A stretch of 64,000 nt of DNA from SAR92 clade bacterium H231 (GCA_025153775.1 JAOALC010000003.1:124001-188000), one strand, 5' to 3'; counted from the stretch's first letter, positions 18,936 through 29,531 are shown. Notes: generated by a model not told the origin, from the letters alone. Numbers and translations are program-made.

Positions 18936-21020
18936 TTACTTAGCTTCTTTAAGCTCCTTGGCCGCAGCAATAACATCAGTTGCAATGTTTTGTGGGCAAG
19001 GCATGTAATGGGCGAATTCCATAGAGAACTGACCGCGACCAGAAGTCATGGTGCGCAGGTGCCCGATATAGCCGAACATCTCCGACAGTGGCACATCAGC
19101 TTTAATGCGCACACCGGTTACACCAGCTTCCTGATCCTTGATCATGCCACGGCGACGGTTCAGGTCACCAATAACATCACCAACATGATCTTCAGGCGTG
19201 TACACATCTACCTTCATGATCGGCTCAATAATCTGAGGTCCAGCTTTAGGCATGGACTGGCGGAAAGCGCCTTTAGCAGCGATTTCGAAAGCCACAGCCG
19301 AGGAATCAACCGCGTGGAAGCCACCATCGTAAAGCTCAACTTCAACATCCAGAACAGGGTAGCCAGCCAGTGGGCCCTCATCCATCATGCCTTTGAAGCC
19401 CTTCTCAATAGCAGGGAAGAATTCCTTAGGTACATTACCGCCCACAACGCTCGATGTGAACACAAAACCTGAACCCGGCTCACCTGGTTTGATGCGGTAG
19501 TCAATCTTACCAAACTGACCGGAACCACCAGACTGCTTCTTGTGGGTATAACTATCTTCACAAGGAGTGGTAATTGTTTCGCGGTAAGCAACCTGAGGCT
19601 GACCAACAATCAGGTCAACACCGTAAGTGCGGTTGAGGATGTCTACTTTAATATCCAGGTGCAATTCGCCCATTCCCTTAAGGATGGTCTCGCCACTGTC
19701 TTCGTCAGTTTCAACGCGGAATGATGGATCTTCAGCAATCATCTTGCCTATAGCTACGCCCATCTTCTCGGAACCGCCTTTATCCTTAGGCTTAACAGCA
19801 ATCGAAATTACTGGCTCAGGGAAGATCATTGGTTCGAGAGTCACTGGGTTCTTAACATCACAGAGGGTGTGACCGGTCTGAACGTTCTTCATGCCCACGA
19901 TAGCAATAATGTCGCCGGCCTGAGCGCGATCGATTTCATTGCGGTCATCGGCGTGCATCTCAACCATTCGGCCGATACGCTCAGTCTTGCCAGTGAAGGA
20001 GTTAAGAATAGTAGTACCCTTCTCCAGAACACCAGAGTAGATGCGCACAAATGTCAGAGCGCCGAAGCGGTCATCCATAATTTTAAATGCCAGAGCTTTC
20101 AGGGATTCTTCTGTAGACACTATGGCGTGATCACCAGTCTCGTCGCCGTTCTCATCAGTCAGAGGCTGCGGCTTAACATCAGTTGGACAGGGCAGATAGT
20201 CAACAACAGCATCCAGAACCATCTGCACGCCTTTGTTCTTAAACGCAGACCCACAGTAAGTTGGGAAGAAGTCCAGTGCGATAGTGCCTTTGCGGATGCA
20301 GCGCTTAACATCTTCGATCGAGGGTTCTTCGCCTTCCATATAGGCCATCAGCAGATCGTCGTCTTGCTCTAGGGCCGTTTCAATCATCTGCTCGCGGTAC
20401 TGTTCAACCTTATCCACCATATCCGCAGGGATATCAACGATTTCAAAATTCTCTGGCAGCCCAGAGTCATCCCACACGTAAGCCTTGCGTTCCAGCAGAT
20501 CAACCAGACCGACGAAGTCTTCTTCAATGCCGATTGGCAGGCACATAACCAGCGGGTTGGCGCCCAGCACATCTTTAACCTGACCCACAACGCGCAAAAA
20601 GTCAGCGCCCATACGGTCGAGTTTGTTAACGAAGATCACGCGAGCAACTTCAGATTCGTTGGCATAGCGCCAGTTAGTCTCTGACTGAGGCTCCACACCA
20701 CCGGAACCACAGAATACACCAACACCACCATCGAGAACTTTCAATGAACGGTAAACTTCAACGGTGAAGTCAACGTGCCCAGGGGTGTCGATAATATTGA
20801 AGCGGTGGTCTCTCCAGTAGCAAGTAGTTGCTGCAGACTGAATAGTAATGCCGCGCTCCTGCTCCTGTTCCATAAAGTCCGTAGTTGCGGCTCCATCGTG
20901 CACTTCACCGGTTTTATGAATTTTACCAGTAAGCTTGAGAATTCGTTCTGTAGTGGTGGTCTTGCCCGCATCAACGTGGGCGAAGATACCAATATTTCTG
21001 TAATGTGATAAATCGGTCAT
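18936..21020 (-). CDS. fusA2: Second elongation factor G (EF-G paralogue)
   Basis: Full-length translational GTPase of 694 residues with intact motifs: [13 protein letters not shown] (P loop), [22 protein letters not shown], and domain [21 protein letters not shown]. It is clearly paralogous to fusA but differs through domains I and IV, so it is not a recent duplicate. The start is ATG ([15 protein letters not shown]). Second EF-Gs are widespread; in some species one serves translocation and another mainly ribosome recycling, but which applies here cannot be read from sequence. It lies head-to-head with tuf and tail-to-tail with fusA, an unusual place inside the normal fusA-tuf junction, and has its own candidate promoter. 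Confidence 0.93.
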   Translation of the reverse strand: MTDLSHYRNIGIFAHVDAGKTTTTERILKLTGKIHKTGEVHDGAATTDFMEQEQERGITIQSAATTCYWRDHRFNIIDTPGHVDFTVEVYRSLKVLDGGVGVFCGSGGVEPQSETNWRYANESEVARVIFVNKLDRMGADFLRVVGQVKDVLGANPLVMCLPIGIEEDFVGLVDLLERKAYVWDDSGLPENFEIVDIPADMVDKVEQYREQMIETALEQDDDLLMAYMEGEEPSIEDVKRCIRKGTIALDFFPTYCGSAFKNKGVQMVLDAVVDYLPCPTDVKPQPLTDENGDETGDHAIVSTEESLKALAFKIMDDRFGALTFVRIYSGVLEKGTTILNSFTGKTERIGRMVEMHADDRNEIDRAQAGDIIAIVGMKNVQTGHTLCDVKNPVTLEPMIFPEPVISIAVKPKDKGGSEKMGVAIGKMIAEDPSFRVETDEDSGETILKGMGELHLDIKVDILNRTYGVDLIVGQPQVAYRETITTPCEDSYTHKKQSGGSGQFGKIDYRIKPGEPGSGFVFTSSVVGGNVPKEFFPAIEKGFKGMMDEGPLAGYPVLDVEVELYDGGFHAVDSSAVAFEIAAKGAFRQSMPKAGPQIIEPIMKVDVYTPEDHVGDVIGDLNRRRGMIKDQEAGVTGVRIKADVPLSEMFGYIGHLRTMTSGRGQFSMEFAHYMPCPQNIATDVIAAAKELKEAK

Positions 21021-21109
21021 TGGTCTGCTCGTTTATAAATTCGGTTATAAAATTCTGTATTGACTGCGATAACTAAAATGATCGAACGCAGGTACTGAAA
21101 ACGCGCGCG

Positions 21110-21137
21110 AGTATACAGGATATTCTGTCCAGTTCAG
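21110..21137 (-). promoter_or_regulatory. Candidate promoter of fusA2
   Basis: Read on the minus strand: CTGAAC, 16 bases, TATACT, then CGCGCGCGTTTT. The -10 box and GC-rich discriminator are good and the -35 box is weak. It lies about 90 bases before the fusA2 start codon. Confidence 0.5.
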
Positions 21138-21272
21138 AGTAAAAATGCGCTTATATAGTGGCTTTTTTGCCAAATTGGGGTCAAGCCATAGGCTTTAAGC
21201 CAAAACTGCAGGGTTTTACCGATAAAAAACTGTAAAAACCCCTAAAAAAGGCGAATTTAAACGCAAATACCG

Positions 21273-21300
21273 TTGACTCTCAGTCAACGCAGTATAAGAT
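21273..21300 (+). promoter_or_regulatory. Candidate sigma70 promoter of the second tuf
   Basis: TTGACT (21273-21278), 16 bases, TAAGAT (21295-21300), followed by GGCGTCCC. The -35 box lies inside a perfect 8-base inverted repeat, CGTTGACT-CTC-AGTCAACG (21271-21289). It gives tuf a promoter independent of fusA. Confidence 0.7.
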
Positions 21301-21388
21301 GGCGTCCCTTGCGTACTGCAGCTGAATTTGCGCAGTTCTGCTACCCAATTAAAAGATAAAAGTAAACGCCTGCTGAGGAGACACTGAG

Positions 21389-22612
21389 ATGGCAAAAGAA
21401 AAGTTTGAAAGAAATAAGCCGCATGTGAACGTAGGCACCATTGGCCACGTTGACCATGGTAAAACTACTTTGACTGCTGCGATGACTCGCGTATGTGCAG
21501 AAGTGTACGGTGGCGAGATGAAAGCGTTTGATCAGATTGATAACGCTCCTGAAGAGCGCGAGCGCGGCATCACGATTTCAACGGCTCACGTTGAGTACGA
21601 TTCGCCGATTCGTCACTACGCCCACGTAGACTGCCCAGGTCACGCTGACTATGTTAAAAACATGATCACCGGTGCTGCGCAGATGGACGGAGCTATCTTG
21701 GTATGTGGCGCGACTGATGGCCCAATGCCCCAGACTCGCGAGCACATCCTGCTGTCACGTCAGGTAGGTGTACCCTATGTTCTAGTATTCCTAAACAAAG
21801 CCGACCTGCTTGCAGAAGACTGTGGTGGCGTTGATTCAGAAGAATACGCCGAGATGCTTGAGTTAGTAGAGATGGAGCTGCGCGAGCTGCTCGATACCTA
21901 CGAGTTCCCAGGCGACGACACACCTATTATTGTGGGTTCAGCGTTGATGGCTCTGGAAGGCAGAGACGACAACGAGCTGGGCACTACAGCGGTTAAGAAG
22001 CTGGTAGAAGCTCTGGATACTTATATCCCTGAGCCAGTCCGCGCAATTGACCAGCCGTTCCTGATGCCAATTGAAGATGTATTCTCCATCGCTGGTCGCG
22101 GTACTGTTGTAACCGGTCGAGTAGAGCGTGGCATTATCAAGGTAGGCGAAGAGATTGAAGTGATTGGTATCACTGATACTGCAAAGACTACCTGTACAGG
22201 TGTTGAGATGTTCCGCAAGCTGCTTGACGAAGGTCGTGCGGGCGAGAACTGCGGTATTCTGTTGCGTGGTACCAAGCGTGAAGAAGTACAGCGTGGTCAG
22301 GTACTGGCCCATGTGGGCACAGTTAAGCCGCACACCAAGTTCACCTCAGAAGTGTATGTATTGTCGAAAGATGAAGGTGGTCGTCACACGCCATTCTTTA
22401 AAGGCTATCGTCCACAGTTCTACTTCCGTACTACAGACGTAACCGGTGCCTGTGAATTGCCAGAGGGAACAGAGATGGTAATGCCGGGTGACAACGTACA
22501 GATGGAAGTGACTTTGATTCATCCGATTGCGATGGAAGAAGGTCTGCGCTTTGCGATCCGTGAAGGCGGTCGTACTGTAGGCGCTGGTGTTGTAGCCAAA
22601 ATCATCGAATGA
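21389..22612 (+). CDS. tuf: Elongation factor Tu, second copy
   Basis: Same 407-residue EF-Tu as at 2147, identical in protein sequence. GTPase motifs [16 protein letters not shown] and NKAD are intact. Base differences from the first copy are few and silent (for example GGT/GGC, ACC/ACT, and the last codons with TAA versus TGA stop), as expected from ongoing gene conversion. AGGAG lies eight bases before the ATG. It corresponds by position to E. coli tufA but is cut off from fusA by the reversed fusA2; it has its own promoter and is closed by a strong terminator before rpsJ. Confidence 0.98.
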   Translation: MAKEKFERNKPHVNVGTIGHVDHGKTTLTAAMTRVCAEVYGGEMKAFDQIDNAPEERERGITISTAHVEYDSPIRHYAHVDCPGHADYVKNMITGAAQMDGAILVCGATDGPMPQTREHILLSRQVGVPYVLVFLNKADLLAEDCGGVDSEEYAEMLELVEMELRELLDTYEFPGDDTPIIVGSALMALEGRDDNELGTTAVKKLVEALDTYIPEPVRAIDQPFLMPIEDVFSIAGRGTVVTGRVERGIIKVGEEIEVIGITDTAKTTCTGVEMFRKLLDEGRAGENCGILLRGTKREEVQRGQVLAHVGTVKPHTKFTSEVYVLSKDEGGRHTPFFKGYRPQFYFRTTDVTGACELPEGTEMVMPGDNVQMEVTLIHPIAMEEGLRFAIREGGRTVGAGVVAKIIE

Positions 22613-22627
22613 TCTAAACGACGTTAT

Positions 22628-22655
22628 AAAAAGGGGCTCCAAGAGCCCCTTTTTT
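22628..22655 (+). terminator. Intrinsic terminator after tuf
   Basis: GGGGCTC pairs with GAGCCCC on a CAA loop; the stem is extended by A and T runs (AAAAA, TTTTTT). It ends the tuf transcript 15 bases after the stop codon and separates it from the S10 operon. Confidence 0.93.
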
Positions 22656-22726
22656 GACCTCTGAAGATTGTCAGCCGCTATTTTGGCTGAAGTAAGAAAA
22701 AATAACGGCTGTAGGCTTGAAACTGC

Positions 22727-22755
22727 TTGACAGTCCCCGGGTGCGGAACTAATAT
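22727..22755 (+). promoter_or_regulatory. Sigma70 promoter of the S10 operon
   Basis: Consensus TTGACA (22727-22732), 17 bases, TAATAT (22750-22755), then TCGCGCTCCTTTTT. It is the best promoter in the window, with the same GC discriminator and T-rich initial region as the str promoter. About 70 bases of leader follow before rpsJ. Confidence 0.88.
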
Positions 22756-22836
22756 TCGCGCTCCTTTTTCGGGGCTGACCAGCGAGAGCCAGTGGAGCCA
22801 TGAAATTTAAAGTAGATATAGCGGAGTTTCGCTAAG

Positions 22837-23148
22837 ATGCAAAACCAAAGCATTAGGATTCGTCTTAAAGCCTTCGATCACAAGCTGATCGATACCTCGA
22901 CCCAAGAGATTGTCGAGACTGCAAGACGTACAGGGTCGCAGATACGCGGGCCAATACCGTTGCCCACACGTAAAGAGAGATTCACCATTTTGGTATCTCC
23001 CCACGTGAACAAAGATGCGCGTGATCAGTATGAAATTCGCACCCACAAGCGCTTGATCGATATTGTCGAGCCAACAGAAAAGACTGTTGACGCGCTTATG
23101 AAATTGAATCTTGCTGCTGGCGTTGAAGTACAAATCAGCCTGAGCTGA
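22837..23148 (+). CDS. rpsJ: 30S ribosomal protein S10
   Basis: Head protein of the 30S subunit and NusE partner of NusB and NusG in antitermination. It starts [19 protein letters not shown], 103 residues; [31 protein letters not shown] is the conserved core. First gene of the S10 operon behind a consensus promoter and a leader where, in E. coli, L4 would act. Confidence 0.98.
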   Translation: MQNQSIRIRLKAFDHKLIDTSTQEIVETARRTGSQIRGPIPLPTRKERFTILVSPHVNKDARDQYEIRTHKRLIDIVEPTEKTVDALMKLNLAAGVEVQISLS

Positions 23149-23258
23149 TAACGACTGTAGCGGTCCGGCAATGATGCCGGGCAAAACACTAAAGTGTAAT
23201 GCCTTGAAATAGGCAGCCGTAGCGGGTAAGAGCCCCGTACGCTTAAGAGGTTAAAAAA

Positions 23259-23894
23259 ATGAGTATAGGTATTGTCGGCCGCAAATGCGGAATGACTCGT
23301 GTGTTTACCGAAGACGGTGCATCTATCCCTGTGACAGTGGTAGAAGCGACGCCTAATCAGATTACCCAGATTAAATCCGCAGAGACCGATGGCTATTCAG
23401 CTATTCAGGTCACTACTGGATCACGCAAAGCTTCCCGAGTAACTAAGTCCCAAGCAGGACACTTCGCCAAGGCGGGTGTTGAAGCTGGTCGTGGTCAGTG
23501 GGAATTCCGTTCAGAAGGTTCCGATGAGGCATTCGAGGTTGGCAGTGCGCTAACTGTAGAGCGTTTCGAGCAGGGTCAGAAAGTAGACGTTACCGGAACT
23601 TCAAAAGGTAAAGGCTTCCAAGGTGGCGTCAAGCGCTGGAACTTTACCATGCAGGACGCGACTCACGGTAACTCAATCTCTCACCGAGCTCCTGGCTCGA
23701 TTGGTCAAAACCAGACTCCTGGCCGTGTATTTAAAGGCAAGAAGATGGCAGGCCACATGGGTGCAGAGCAGGTTACTACACAGAATCTAGAAATTGTACG
23801 CGTCGATGCCGAACGCAATTTATTACTGATCAAAGGTGCCGTTCCCGGTGCTCCTGGTGGTGATGTTGTTGTTCGTCCGGCAGTTAAGGTTTAA
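23259..23894 (+). CDS. rplC: 50S ribosomal protein L3
   Basis: Early assembly protein that reaches toward the peptidyl transferase centre. [16 protein letters not shown] starts it; [23 protein letters not shown] contains the glutamine that PrmB methylates in E. coli. It has 211 residues, normal length. It is 110 bases after rpsJ and closely followed by rplD. Confidence 0.98.
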   Translation: MSIGIVGRKCGMTRVFTEDGASIPVTVVEATPNQITQIKSAETDGYSAIQVTTGSRKASRVTKSQAGHFAKAGVEAGRGQWEFRSEGSDEAFEVGSALTVERFEQGQKVDVTGTSKGKGFQGGVKRWNFTMQDATHGNSISHRAPGSIGQNQTPGRVFKGKKMAGHMGAEQVTTQNLEIVRVDAERNLLLIKGAVPGAPGGDVVVRPAVKV

Positions 23895-23905
23895 GGGGAG
23901 TGTCC

Positions 23906-24520
23906 GTGGAACTAGCTATAGCGACACCCAAAGGCAACAAAGGAACCGTCGAGGTTTCAGAAGCTGCTTTTGGCATAGAATTTAACCAGGATCTGATTCA
24001 TCAGACCGTTGTGGCATTTCTTGCCGGTGCCCGCCAGGGTACTCGCGCTCAGAAGAACCGCTCAGCAGTGTCCGGCGGTGGTCGCAAGCCATTCCGTCAG
24101 AAGGGTACAGGCCGAGCGCGTGCCGGTACTATCCGCGGGCCAATCTGGCGTGGCGGCGGCGTAACCTTCGCTGCTCAGCCCCAGGATCACAGCCAAAAGT
24201 TAAACCGCAAAATGTATCGCTCTGCAATGCGCTCTATTGTTTCAGAGCTGGCGCGTCAGGAGCGACTGATCGTGGTTGAGAGCTTTGATGTTGAAGAGCC
24301 AAAGACCAAGGGTCTGATTGCCAAGCTGGCAGAGTTCAACTTGACTGAAGCGCTTATTATCACTGAAGAAGTCAGCCAAAATCTGTATTTGTCCTCGCGC
24401 AACCTACACAAGGTTGATGTCCGCGACGCAGCGGCAGTTGATCCAGTGAGTCTAATTAATTTCGATAAGGTGCTGGTGACCGTCGCAGCGCTGAAAAAAC
24501 TTGAGGAGATTTTGGCATGA
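23906..24520 (+). CDS. rplD: 50S ribosomal protein L4
   Basis: Lines the exit tunnel; in E. coli it also represses the S10 operon. Two in-frame GTG codons exist (23900, 23906). I chose 23906 because GGGGAG then sits five bases upstream and the protein starts [13 protein letters not shown], like MELV of E. coli; the earlier GTG overlaps the ribosome binding site. [28 protein letters not shown] is the tunnel loop. 204 residues. It overlaps rplW by four bases. Confidence 0.97.
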   Translation: MELAIATPKGNKGTVEVSEAAFGIEFNQDLIHQTVVAFLAGARQGTRAQKNRSAVSGGGRKPFRQKGTGRARAGTIRGPIWRGGGVTFAAQPQDHSQKLNRKMYRSAMRSIVSELARQERLIVVESFDVEEPKTKGLIAKLAEFNLTEALIITEEVSQNLYLSSRNLHKVDVRDAAAVDPVSLINFDKVLVTVAALKKLEEILA

Positions 24521-24813
24521 ACCAAGAGAGACTCTTCAAAGTGTTGCTAGGTCCACATATCACTGAAAAATCAGCGATGTCGTCTGGTGCAGCAACCCAG
24601 GTAGTATTCAAGGTGGCTACAGATGCCAGCAAGCTTGAAGTAAAGAAAGCTGTGCAGCAGCTTTTCGAAGTCAAGGTTGAGGCTGTTCGTGTAGTTAATG
24701 TAAAGGGCAAGACTCGTCGCACCCGCACTGGCATGGGCCAGCGCAGCGATTGGAAGAAAGCCTATGTACGATTGGCGGAAGGTCAGGATATTGACTTTTC
24801 GGTAGCGGAGTAA
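24517..24813 (+). CDS. rplW: 50S ribosomal protein L23
   Basis: Sits at the tunnel exit and docks trigger factor and SRP. The 98 residues include [11 protein letters not shown] near the start and [27 protein letters not shown]. The ATG overlaps the rplD stop (ATGA), so translation is coupled. Confidence 0.97.
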   Translation: MNQERLFKVLLGPHITEKSAMSSGAATQVVFKVATDASKLEVKKAVQQLFEVKVEAVRVVNVKGKTRRTRTGMGQRSDWKKAYVRLAEGQDIDFSVAE

Positions 24814-24823
24814 GGGGTTAATC

Positions 24824-25645
24824 ATGGCAGTTATCAAGAGAAAACCAACCTCCCCGGGCCGTCGCTTTGTAGTCAGTGTAGTTACTCCTGATCTACATAA
24901 AGGTGCCCCCTATGCGCCGCTGTTAGCGCCTAAGAAACGAACTGGTGGTCGTAATAGTGCTGGTCGCATTACCGTGCGTCACATTGGTGGTGGCCACAAG
25001 CAGCATTACCGCATTGTTGATTTTAAGCGCAACAAAGATGGTATCCCGGCCAAGGTTGAGCGCCTGGAATACGATCCCAACCGCACTGCACATATTGCTT
25101 TGCTCTGTTATGCCGACGGCGAGCGTCGATACATTATCGCTCCCAAAGGTGTTTCAGCTGGAGACACTCTGGTATCTGGTGAAGACTCACCTATCAAGGT
25201 AGGTAACAGCTTGCCTCTGCGCAATATCCCTGTGGGTTCAACTATCCACTGTGTTGAGATGAAGCCTGGCAAGGGCGCGCAAATCGCTCGTAGTGCCGCC
25301 GCTTCGGTTCAGCTGGTTGCCCGTGAAGGTGCCTATGCCACTCTGCGACTGCGCAGTGGCGAGATGCGTAAGATTCCAGTTGATTGTCGAGCCACGCTCG
25401 GTGAAGTTTGTAACTCTGAGCACAGCTTGCGCTCATTGGGTAAGGCTGGTGCTTCGCGCTGGCGCGGTGTTCGTCCAACCGTTCGCGGTGTGGCAATGAA
25501 CCCGGTAGATCACCCTCATGGTGGTGGTGAAGGCCGCACATCTGGTGGTCGTCACCCGGTATCTCCCTGGGGAATGCCTACCAAGGGTTATAAGACGCGC
25601 AAGAATAAGCGCACTGATAAATACATTGTTCGTCGTCGCAAATAA
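24824..25645 (+). CDS. rplB: 50S ribosomal protein L2
   Basis: Essential for subunit association and peptidyl transferase. It has 273 residues; [18 protein letters not shown] and the C-terminal [18 protein letters not shown] with the conserved histidine are present. It begins ten bases after rplW. Confidence 0.98.
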   Translation: MAVIKRKPTSPGRRFVVSVVTPDLHKGAPYAPLLAPKKRTGGRNSAGRITVRHIGGGHKQHYRIVDFKRNKDGIPAKVERLEYDPNRTAHIALLCYADGERRYIIAPKGVSAGDTLVSGEDSPIKVGNSLPLRNIPVGSTIHCVEMKPGKGAQIARSAAASVQLVAREGAYATLRLRSGEMRKIPVDCRATLGEVCNSEHSLRSLGKAGASRWRGVRPTVRGVAMNPVDHPHGGGEGRTSGGRHPVSPWGMPTKGYKTRKNKRTDKYIVRRRK

Positions 25646-25679
25646 GCGCCGATTAGATTATTAAAAGAGGATAGCAAAC

Positions 25680-25955
25680 GTGCCACGCTCTCTAAAAAAA
25701 GGACCATTCATTGACCTCCACCTGGCTAAAAAGGTAGAGGCAGCGGTAGCCGCTAACGAGCGTCGACCCATCAAAACCTGGTCGCGTCGTTCTATGATCC
25801 TGCCAGATATGGTTGGATTGACAATCGCTATCCACAATGGTCGTCAACATGTTCCTGTTTTGGTCAACGAAGAAATGGTTGGCCACAAGCTGGGTGAATT
25901 TGCTCCGACACGTACCTATAAAGGCCACGTGGCAGACAAGAAAGCCAAGCGCTAA
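25680..25955 (+). CDS. rpsS: 30S ribosomal protein S19
   Basis: Binds with S13 in the 30S head. GTG start giving [20 protein letters not shown]; 91 residues; the [27 protein letters not shown] core is intact. AAAGAGG lies upstream of the start. Confidence 0.98.
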   Translation: MPRSLKKGPFIDLHLAKKVEAAVAANERRPIKTWSRRSMILPDMVGLTIAIHNGRQHVPVLVNEEMVGHKLGEFAPTRTYKGHVADKKAKR

Positions 25956-25970
25956 AAGAGGGTTTTGATT

Positions 25971-26303
25971 GTGGAAGTAGCAGCAAAATTAAAAGGTGCC
26001 AGAATGTCAGCGCAGAAAGCGCGCCTGGTAGCAGATCAAATTCGCGGTAAGTCAGTTGAGTCGGCATTAGAAATTCTGCAGTTCAGCGGCAGGAAAGGTG
26101 CGGACATTATTAAAAAGGTGCTCGAGTCGGCAATTGCCAACGCAGAGCACAACGATGGTGCTGATGTAGATGAGCTCAAAGTGTCAACGATCTTTGTTGA
26201 TGAAGGCATGACGATGAAAAGAATCAAGCCAAGAGCAAAGGGCCGTGCGGATAGAATTTTTAAGCGCAGCTGTCACATCACTGTAAAAGTTTCTGAAAAG
26301 TAG
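25971..26303 (+). CDS. rplV: 50S ribosomal protein L22
   Basis: Tunnel protein; its hairpin narrows the exit tunnel near the macrolide site. I start it at the GTG at 25971 ([20 protein letters not shown]), which matches Pseudomonas L22; a TTG two codons earlier is too close to the AGAGGG ribosome binding site. 110 residues; [16 protein letters not shown] is the signature. Confidence 0.96.
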   Translation: MEVAAKLKGARMSAQKARLVADQIRGKSVESALEILQFSGRKGADIIKKVLESAIANAEHNDGADVDELKVSTIFVDEGMTMKRIKPRAKGRADRIFKRSCHITVKVSEK

Positions 26304-26326
26304 AATTAGGTTCGGGAGACCATTCA

Positions 26327-27010
26327 ATGGGTCAAAAAGTACATCCAACTGGCATCCGTCTTGGTATTGTTAAAAAGCATACCTCGACCTGGTATGCCGG
26401 TAAAAAGGACTATGCGGACAAGCTCAATCAGGACCTTAAGGTTCGAGCATTTGTTAAGAAGAAACTCGATCATGCGTCAGTAAGTCGCGTTGATATCGAG
26501 CGCCCTTCAGACAGCGCGCGCATCACCATTCACACAGCCCGCCCAGGTATTGTTATTGGCAAGAAGGGTGAGGATGTTGAGAAGCTGCGCAATGAAATCG
26601 CCAAGATGATGGGTTGTTCGGTGCATATCAACATCGAAGAGATACGCAAGCCTGATCTGGATGCCAACCTGGTTGCGCAGAACGTAGCACAGCAGTTGGA
26701 GCGCCGTGTAATGTTCCGTCGCGCTATGAAGCGCGCAGTTCAGAATGCCATGCGCGGCGGTGCTCTGGGTGTGAAAATTCAAGTTGGTGGTCGTCTGGGC
26801 GGTGCAGAGATTGCTCGTTCAGAATGGTACAGAGAAGGTCGTGTACCTCTGCACACATTGCGTGCCGATATTGACTATGCAACTGCCGAAGGTAATACCA
26901 CATACGGAATTATCGGCGTAAAGGTCTGGATCTTCAAAGGTGAAGTTCTGGGTGGTGAGGAAGCTGGAACAGCTCCCGCCAAGACACAAGACACAAGAAA
27001 CAAGCGATAA
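26327..27010 (+). CDS. rpsC: 30S ribosomal protein S3
   Basis: Guards the mRNA entry channel. [18 protein letters not shown] starts it; a KH domain with [15 protein letters not shown] lies at about residues 68-85, followed by the C-terminal S3 domain. It has 227 residues and sits 23 bases after rplV. Confidence 0.98.
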   Translation: MGQKVHPTGIRLGIVKKHTSTWYAGKKDYADKLNQDLKVRAFVKKKLDHASVSRVDIERPSDSARITIHTARPGIVIGKKGEDVEKLRNEIAKMMGCSVHINIEEIRKPDLDANLVAQNVAQQLERRVMFRRAMKRAVQNAMRGGALGVKIQVGGRLGGAEIARSEWYREGRVPLHTLRADIDYATAEGNTTYGIIGVKVWIFKGEVLGGEEAGTAPAKTQDTRNKR

Positions 27011-27022
27011 GGGTAAAGCGAA

Positions 27023-27436
27023 ATGCTGCAACCGAAACGTACAAAATTCCGCAAGATGCACAAGGGCCGCAACCGTGGTCTGGCTCAGCGCGGCAGCAAA
27101 GTCAGCTTTGGTGAGTTTGGCCTCAAAGCATCTGGGCGCGGTCGTCTGACTGCTCGTCAGATCGAAGCCGCTCGTCGTGCCATGACTCGACACATTAAGC
27201 GTGGTGGTAAAATCTGGATCCGAGTATTTCCAGATAAGCCGATTACTAACAAGCCACTTGAAGTGCGTATGGGTAAAGGTAAGGGTAATGTTGAGTACTG
27301 GGTGGCGTTAATTCAGCCAGGCAAAGTACTTTATGAAATGGAAGGTGTTAGTGAAGAGTTGGCTCGCGAAGCATTTGCTTTGGCCGCGGCCAAGCTTCCG
27401 ATTGCAACTACCTTCGTTAAACGCACGGTGATGTAA
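27023..27436 (+). CDS. rplP: 50S ribosomal protein L16
   Basis: Contacts the A-site tRNA and is a late assembly protein. [19 protein letters not shown] start; 137 residues; the [29 protein letters not shown] signature is present. It is followed within two bases by rpmC. Confidence 0.98.
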   Translation: MLQPKRTKFRKMHKGRNRGLAQRGSKVSFGEFGLKASGRGRLTARQIEAARRAMTRHIKRGGKIWIRVFPDKPITNKPLEVRMGKGKGNVEYWVALIQPGKVLYEMEGVSEELAREAFALAAAKLPIATTFVKRTVM

Positions 27437-27438
27437 AG

Positions 27439-27630
27439 ATGAAATCTAGCGAATTGCGTGAAAAGTCAGTAGATGAGTTGAAGGCAGCTCTGGGCGAAGA
27501 GCAAAAAGCTCAGTTCAAGCTGCGTATGCAGCACGCCACTGGCCAGTTGAACGAAAGCCACAAGGTTAAAGAAACGCGCCGTAATATTGCGCGTCTCAAG
27601 ACTGTTATTAACCAGAAGGCAGGGGAATAA
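27439..27630 (+). CDS. rpmC: 50S ribosomal protein L29
   Basis: Small two-helix protein near the tunnel exit, 63 residues, starting [18 protein letters not shown]. The tight spacing to rplP and rpsQ (two bases each) implies coupled translation. Confidence 0.97.
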   Translation: MKSSELREKSVDELKAALGEEQKAQFKLRMQHATGQLNESHKVKETRRNIARLKTVINQKAGE

Positions 27631-27632
27631 TT

Positions 27633-27899
27633 ATGTCTGAACTACAAACAAGTTCACGAACGCTGACCGGTCGTATTGTCAGCGACAAGATGGATAAAAC
27701 CATCACCGTGATGATTGAGCGACGTGTTAAGCACCCGGTGTACGGGAAAATCTTGACCAAGTCGTCCAAAATTAAAGCGCATGATGAAACAAATGATGCG
27801 AATACAGGCGATCTGGTAACGATCGCAGAGTGCCGGCCTGTCTCTAAGGACAAGTCGTGGAAACTGGTGAATATTGACGAGCGCGCTGCTGCAGAATAA
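27633..27899 (+). CDS. rpsQ: 30S ribosomal protein S17
   Basis: Early 16S rRNA binder with an OB fold. 88 residues; [18 protein letters not shown] and [20 protein letters not shown] are conserved. Last gene of the S10 unit; rplN follows 32 bases later with no terminator visible. Confidence 0.97.
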   Translation: MSELQTSSRTLTGRIVSDKMDKTITVMIERRVKHPVYGKILTKSSKIKAHDETNDANTGDLVTIAECRPVSKDKSWKLVNIDERAAAE

Positions 27900-27931
27900 G
27901 TCTGCGTAAAGCGAAGGTTTCGGAGTAGAAA

Positions 27932-28300
27932 ATGATTCAAACAGAAAGTTATCTTGATGTAGCAGACAACAGCGGTGCACGTCGGGTGATGTGTATTAAA
28001 GTGTTGGGCGGTTCTCACCGTCGCTATGCTCGGGTTGGTGACATTATTAAGGTTACCGTTAAAGAAGCGATTCCCCGCGGCAAGGTAAAGAAAGGCCAGG
28101 TGATGAGTGCAGTAGTGGTTCGCACTAAGAAAGGTTTGCGTCGTCAGGACGGCAGCTTGATCAAGTTTGATGACAATGCTGCAGTATTGCTCAACGCCAA
28201 CAATGCACCTATTGGCACACGTATTTTTGGGCCGGTAACCCGCGAGCTTCGCACAGAGAAGTTTATGCGTATTATCTCCCTAGCACCTGAAGTGCTGTAA
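27932..28300 (+). CDS. rplN: 50S ribosomal protein L14
   Basis: Interface protein forming a bridge to the 30S subunit. [27 protein letters not shown] start; 122 residues; the signature [20 protein letters not shown] is present. First gene of the spc unit; no separate promoter is obvious in the 32-base gap. Confidence 0.98.
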   Translation: MIQTESYLDVADNSGARRVMCIKVLGGSHRRYARVGDIIKVTVKEAIPRGKVKKGQVMSAVVVRTKKGLRRQDGSLIKFDDNAAVLLNANNAPIGTRIFGPVTRELRTEKFMRIISLAPEVL

Positions 28301-28314
28301 GCGAGGATTAAGAA

Positions 28315-28638
28315 ATGGCAATGCTGAAAATTAAGCGTGACGACGAAGTTGTTGTTATCGCCGGTAAAGACAAAGGCAAGCGCGGCAAGGTAATTAAGGT
28401 CCTTGAAAATGACCGTCTGCTGGTGTCTGGTATTCAGATGATTAAAAAGCATCAGAAGCCCAATCCTCAGGCTGGTATTCCAGGTGGGATTATCGAGAAG
28501 GAAGCACCTATTCAGGTCTCTAATGTGGCTATCTTTAATAGCGCGACCAATAAAGCAGACCGAGTGGGCTTTAAGGTTCAAGAAGACAACAAAAAGATTC
28601 GTATCTTTAAGTCCAACGGCGAAGCCGTAGACGCTTAA
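28315..28638 (+). CDS. rplX: 50S ribosomal protein L24
   Basis: Assembly initiator at the tunnel exit. 107 residues with the KOW motif [18 protein letters not shown] near the N terminus. Start at the first ATG, with GCGAGGA nine bases upstream; an ATG two codons later is possible. Confidence 0.97.
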   Translation: MAMLKIKRDDEVVVIAGKDKGKRGKVIKVLENDRLLVSGIQMIKKHQKPNPQAGIPGGIIEKEAPIQVSNVAIFNSATNKADRVGFKVQEDNKKIRIFKSNGEAVDA

Positions 28639-28655
28639 GTAAACAGGTAACCGAA

Positions 28656-29195
28656 ATGGCAAGGCTGAAAGAAGTATATAAAAACGAATTGGCTCCCAAG
28701 CTGAAAGAAGAGCTGGGTCTGGCTAATGTGATGGAAGTCCCTCGCATTACTAAGATTACTCTGAATATGGGCGTGGGCGAGGCGATTGGTGACAAGAAGT
28801 CTCTGGAAAATGCAGTGGCTGACCTGACTCTGATTGCAGGGCAGAAACCAGTGATCAACAATGCACGCAAGTCTATCGCTGGCTTTAAAGTTCGTCAGGG
28901 ATGGCCGATTGGCACCAAGGTGACTCTGCGCGCTGACCGTATGTACGAATTCCTGGAGCGCCTGGTAGGTATAGCTATCCCACGTATTCGCGACTTCCGT
29001 GGCATTAGCCCCAAGCAGTTTGATGGTCGTGGCAATTTCTCAATGGGTGTAAATGAGCAGATCATCTTCCCTGAGATTGACTACGAAAAAATTGATAAGT
29101 TGCGCGGTTTGGATATCACTATTACCACCACTGCGCGCAATGACGACGAAGGCCGAGCTTTATTGCGTGCCTTTAACTTTCCGCTGAAAGGTTGA
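28656..29195 (+). CDS. rplE: 50S ribosomal protein L5
   Basis: Binds 5S rRNA in the central protuberance. 179 residues; [14 protein letters not shown] and the C-terminal [20 protein letters not shown] are conserved. In E. coli, S8 represses the spc operon at the start of this gene's mRNA. Confidence 0.98.
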   Translation: MARLKEVYKNELAPKLKEELGLANVMEVPRITKITLNMGVGEAIGDKKSLENAVADLTLIAGQKPVINNARKSIAGFKVRQGWPIGTKVTLRADRMYEFLERLVGIAIPRIRDFRGISPKQFDGRGNFSMGVNEQIIFPEIDYEKIDKLRGLDITITTTARNDDEGRALLRAFNFPLKG

Positions 29196-29207
29196 GGTAG
29201 TAGATAG

Positions 29208-29513
29208 ATGGCAAAGGTATCCATGGTCCAGCGCGAAGCAAAGCGCGCCAAGACAGTCGCTAAGTTCGCCGCTAAACGCGCAGAGCTTAAAGCAATTATT
29301 CACAATGTTGAGGCCTCTGACGAAGATCGTTGGGAAGCACAGCAGAAGTTACAGAAATTACCTCGTGATGCGAGCCCCAGCCGTCAGCGCAACCGCTGTC
29401 GAGTAACTGGCCGCCCTCACGGTGTTTACAGCAAGTTTGGCCTGTGCCGAAACAAACTGCGCGAATCAGCGATGCGCGGTGAAGTTCCGGGGCTGGTTAA
29501 AGCCAGTTGGTAA
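29208..29513 (+). CDS. rpsN: 30S ribosomal protein S14, zinc-free form
   Basis: 30S head protein. 101 residues, the long form; the CxxC pairs of the zinc-binding form are absent. [19 protein letters not shown] and [20 protein letters not shown] are the signature. It lies 12 bases after rplE. Confidence 0.98.
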   Translation: MAKVSMVQREAKRAKTVAKFAAKRAELKAIIHNVEASDEDRWEAQQKLQKLPRDASPSRQRNRCRVTGRPHGVYSKFGLCRNKLRESAMRGEVPGLVKASW

Positions 29514-29531
29514 GTTGAGGAGCCAAACGAT

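Larger units (their letters stand above)
21021..21388. other. Divergent regulatory region between fusA2 and tuf
   Basis: These 368 bases hold no credible gene. They contain a minus-strand promoter candidate for fusA2 (21110-21137) and a plus-strand promoter for tuf (21273-21300). Two small hairpins lie between them: AAGCC/GGCTT at 21183-21195, and GGGTTTTAC against GTAAAAACCC at 21211-21241. The middle is AT-rich. Confidence 0.7.

Noticed and set aside
19869..20372. 167-codon plus-strand frame opposite fusA2
   Set aside because: Antisense of the EF-G2 reading frame, which has clear GTPase motifs; the plus-strand product is unlike any family.
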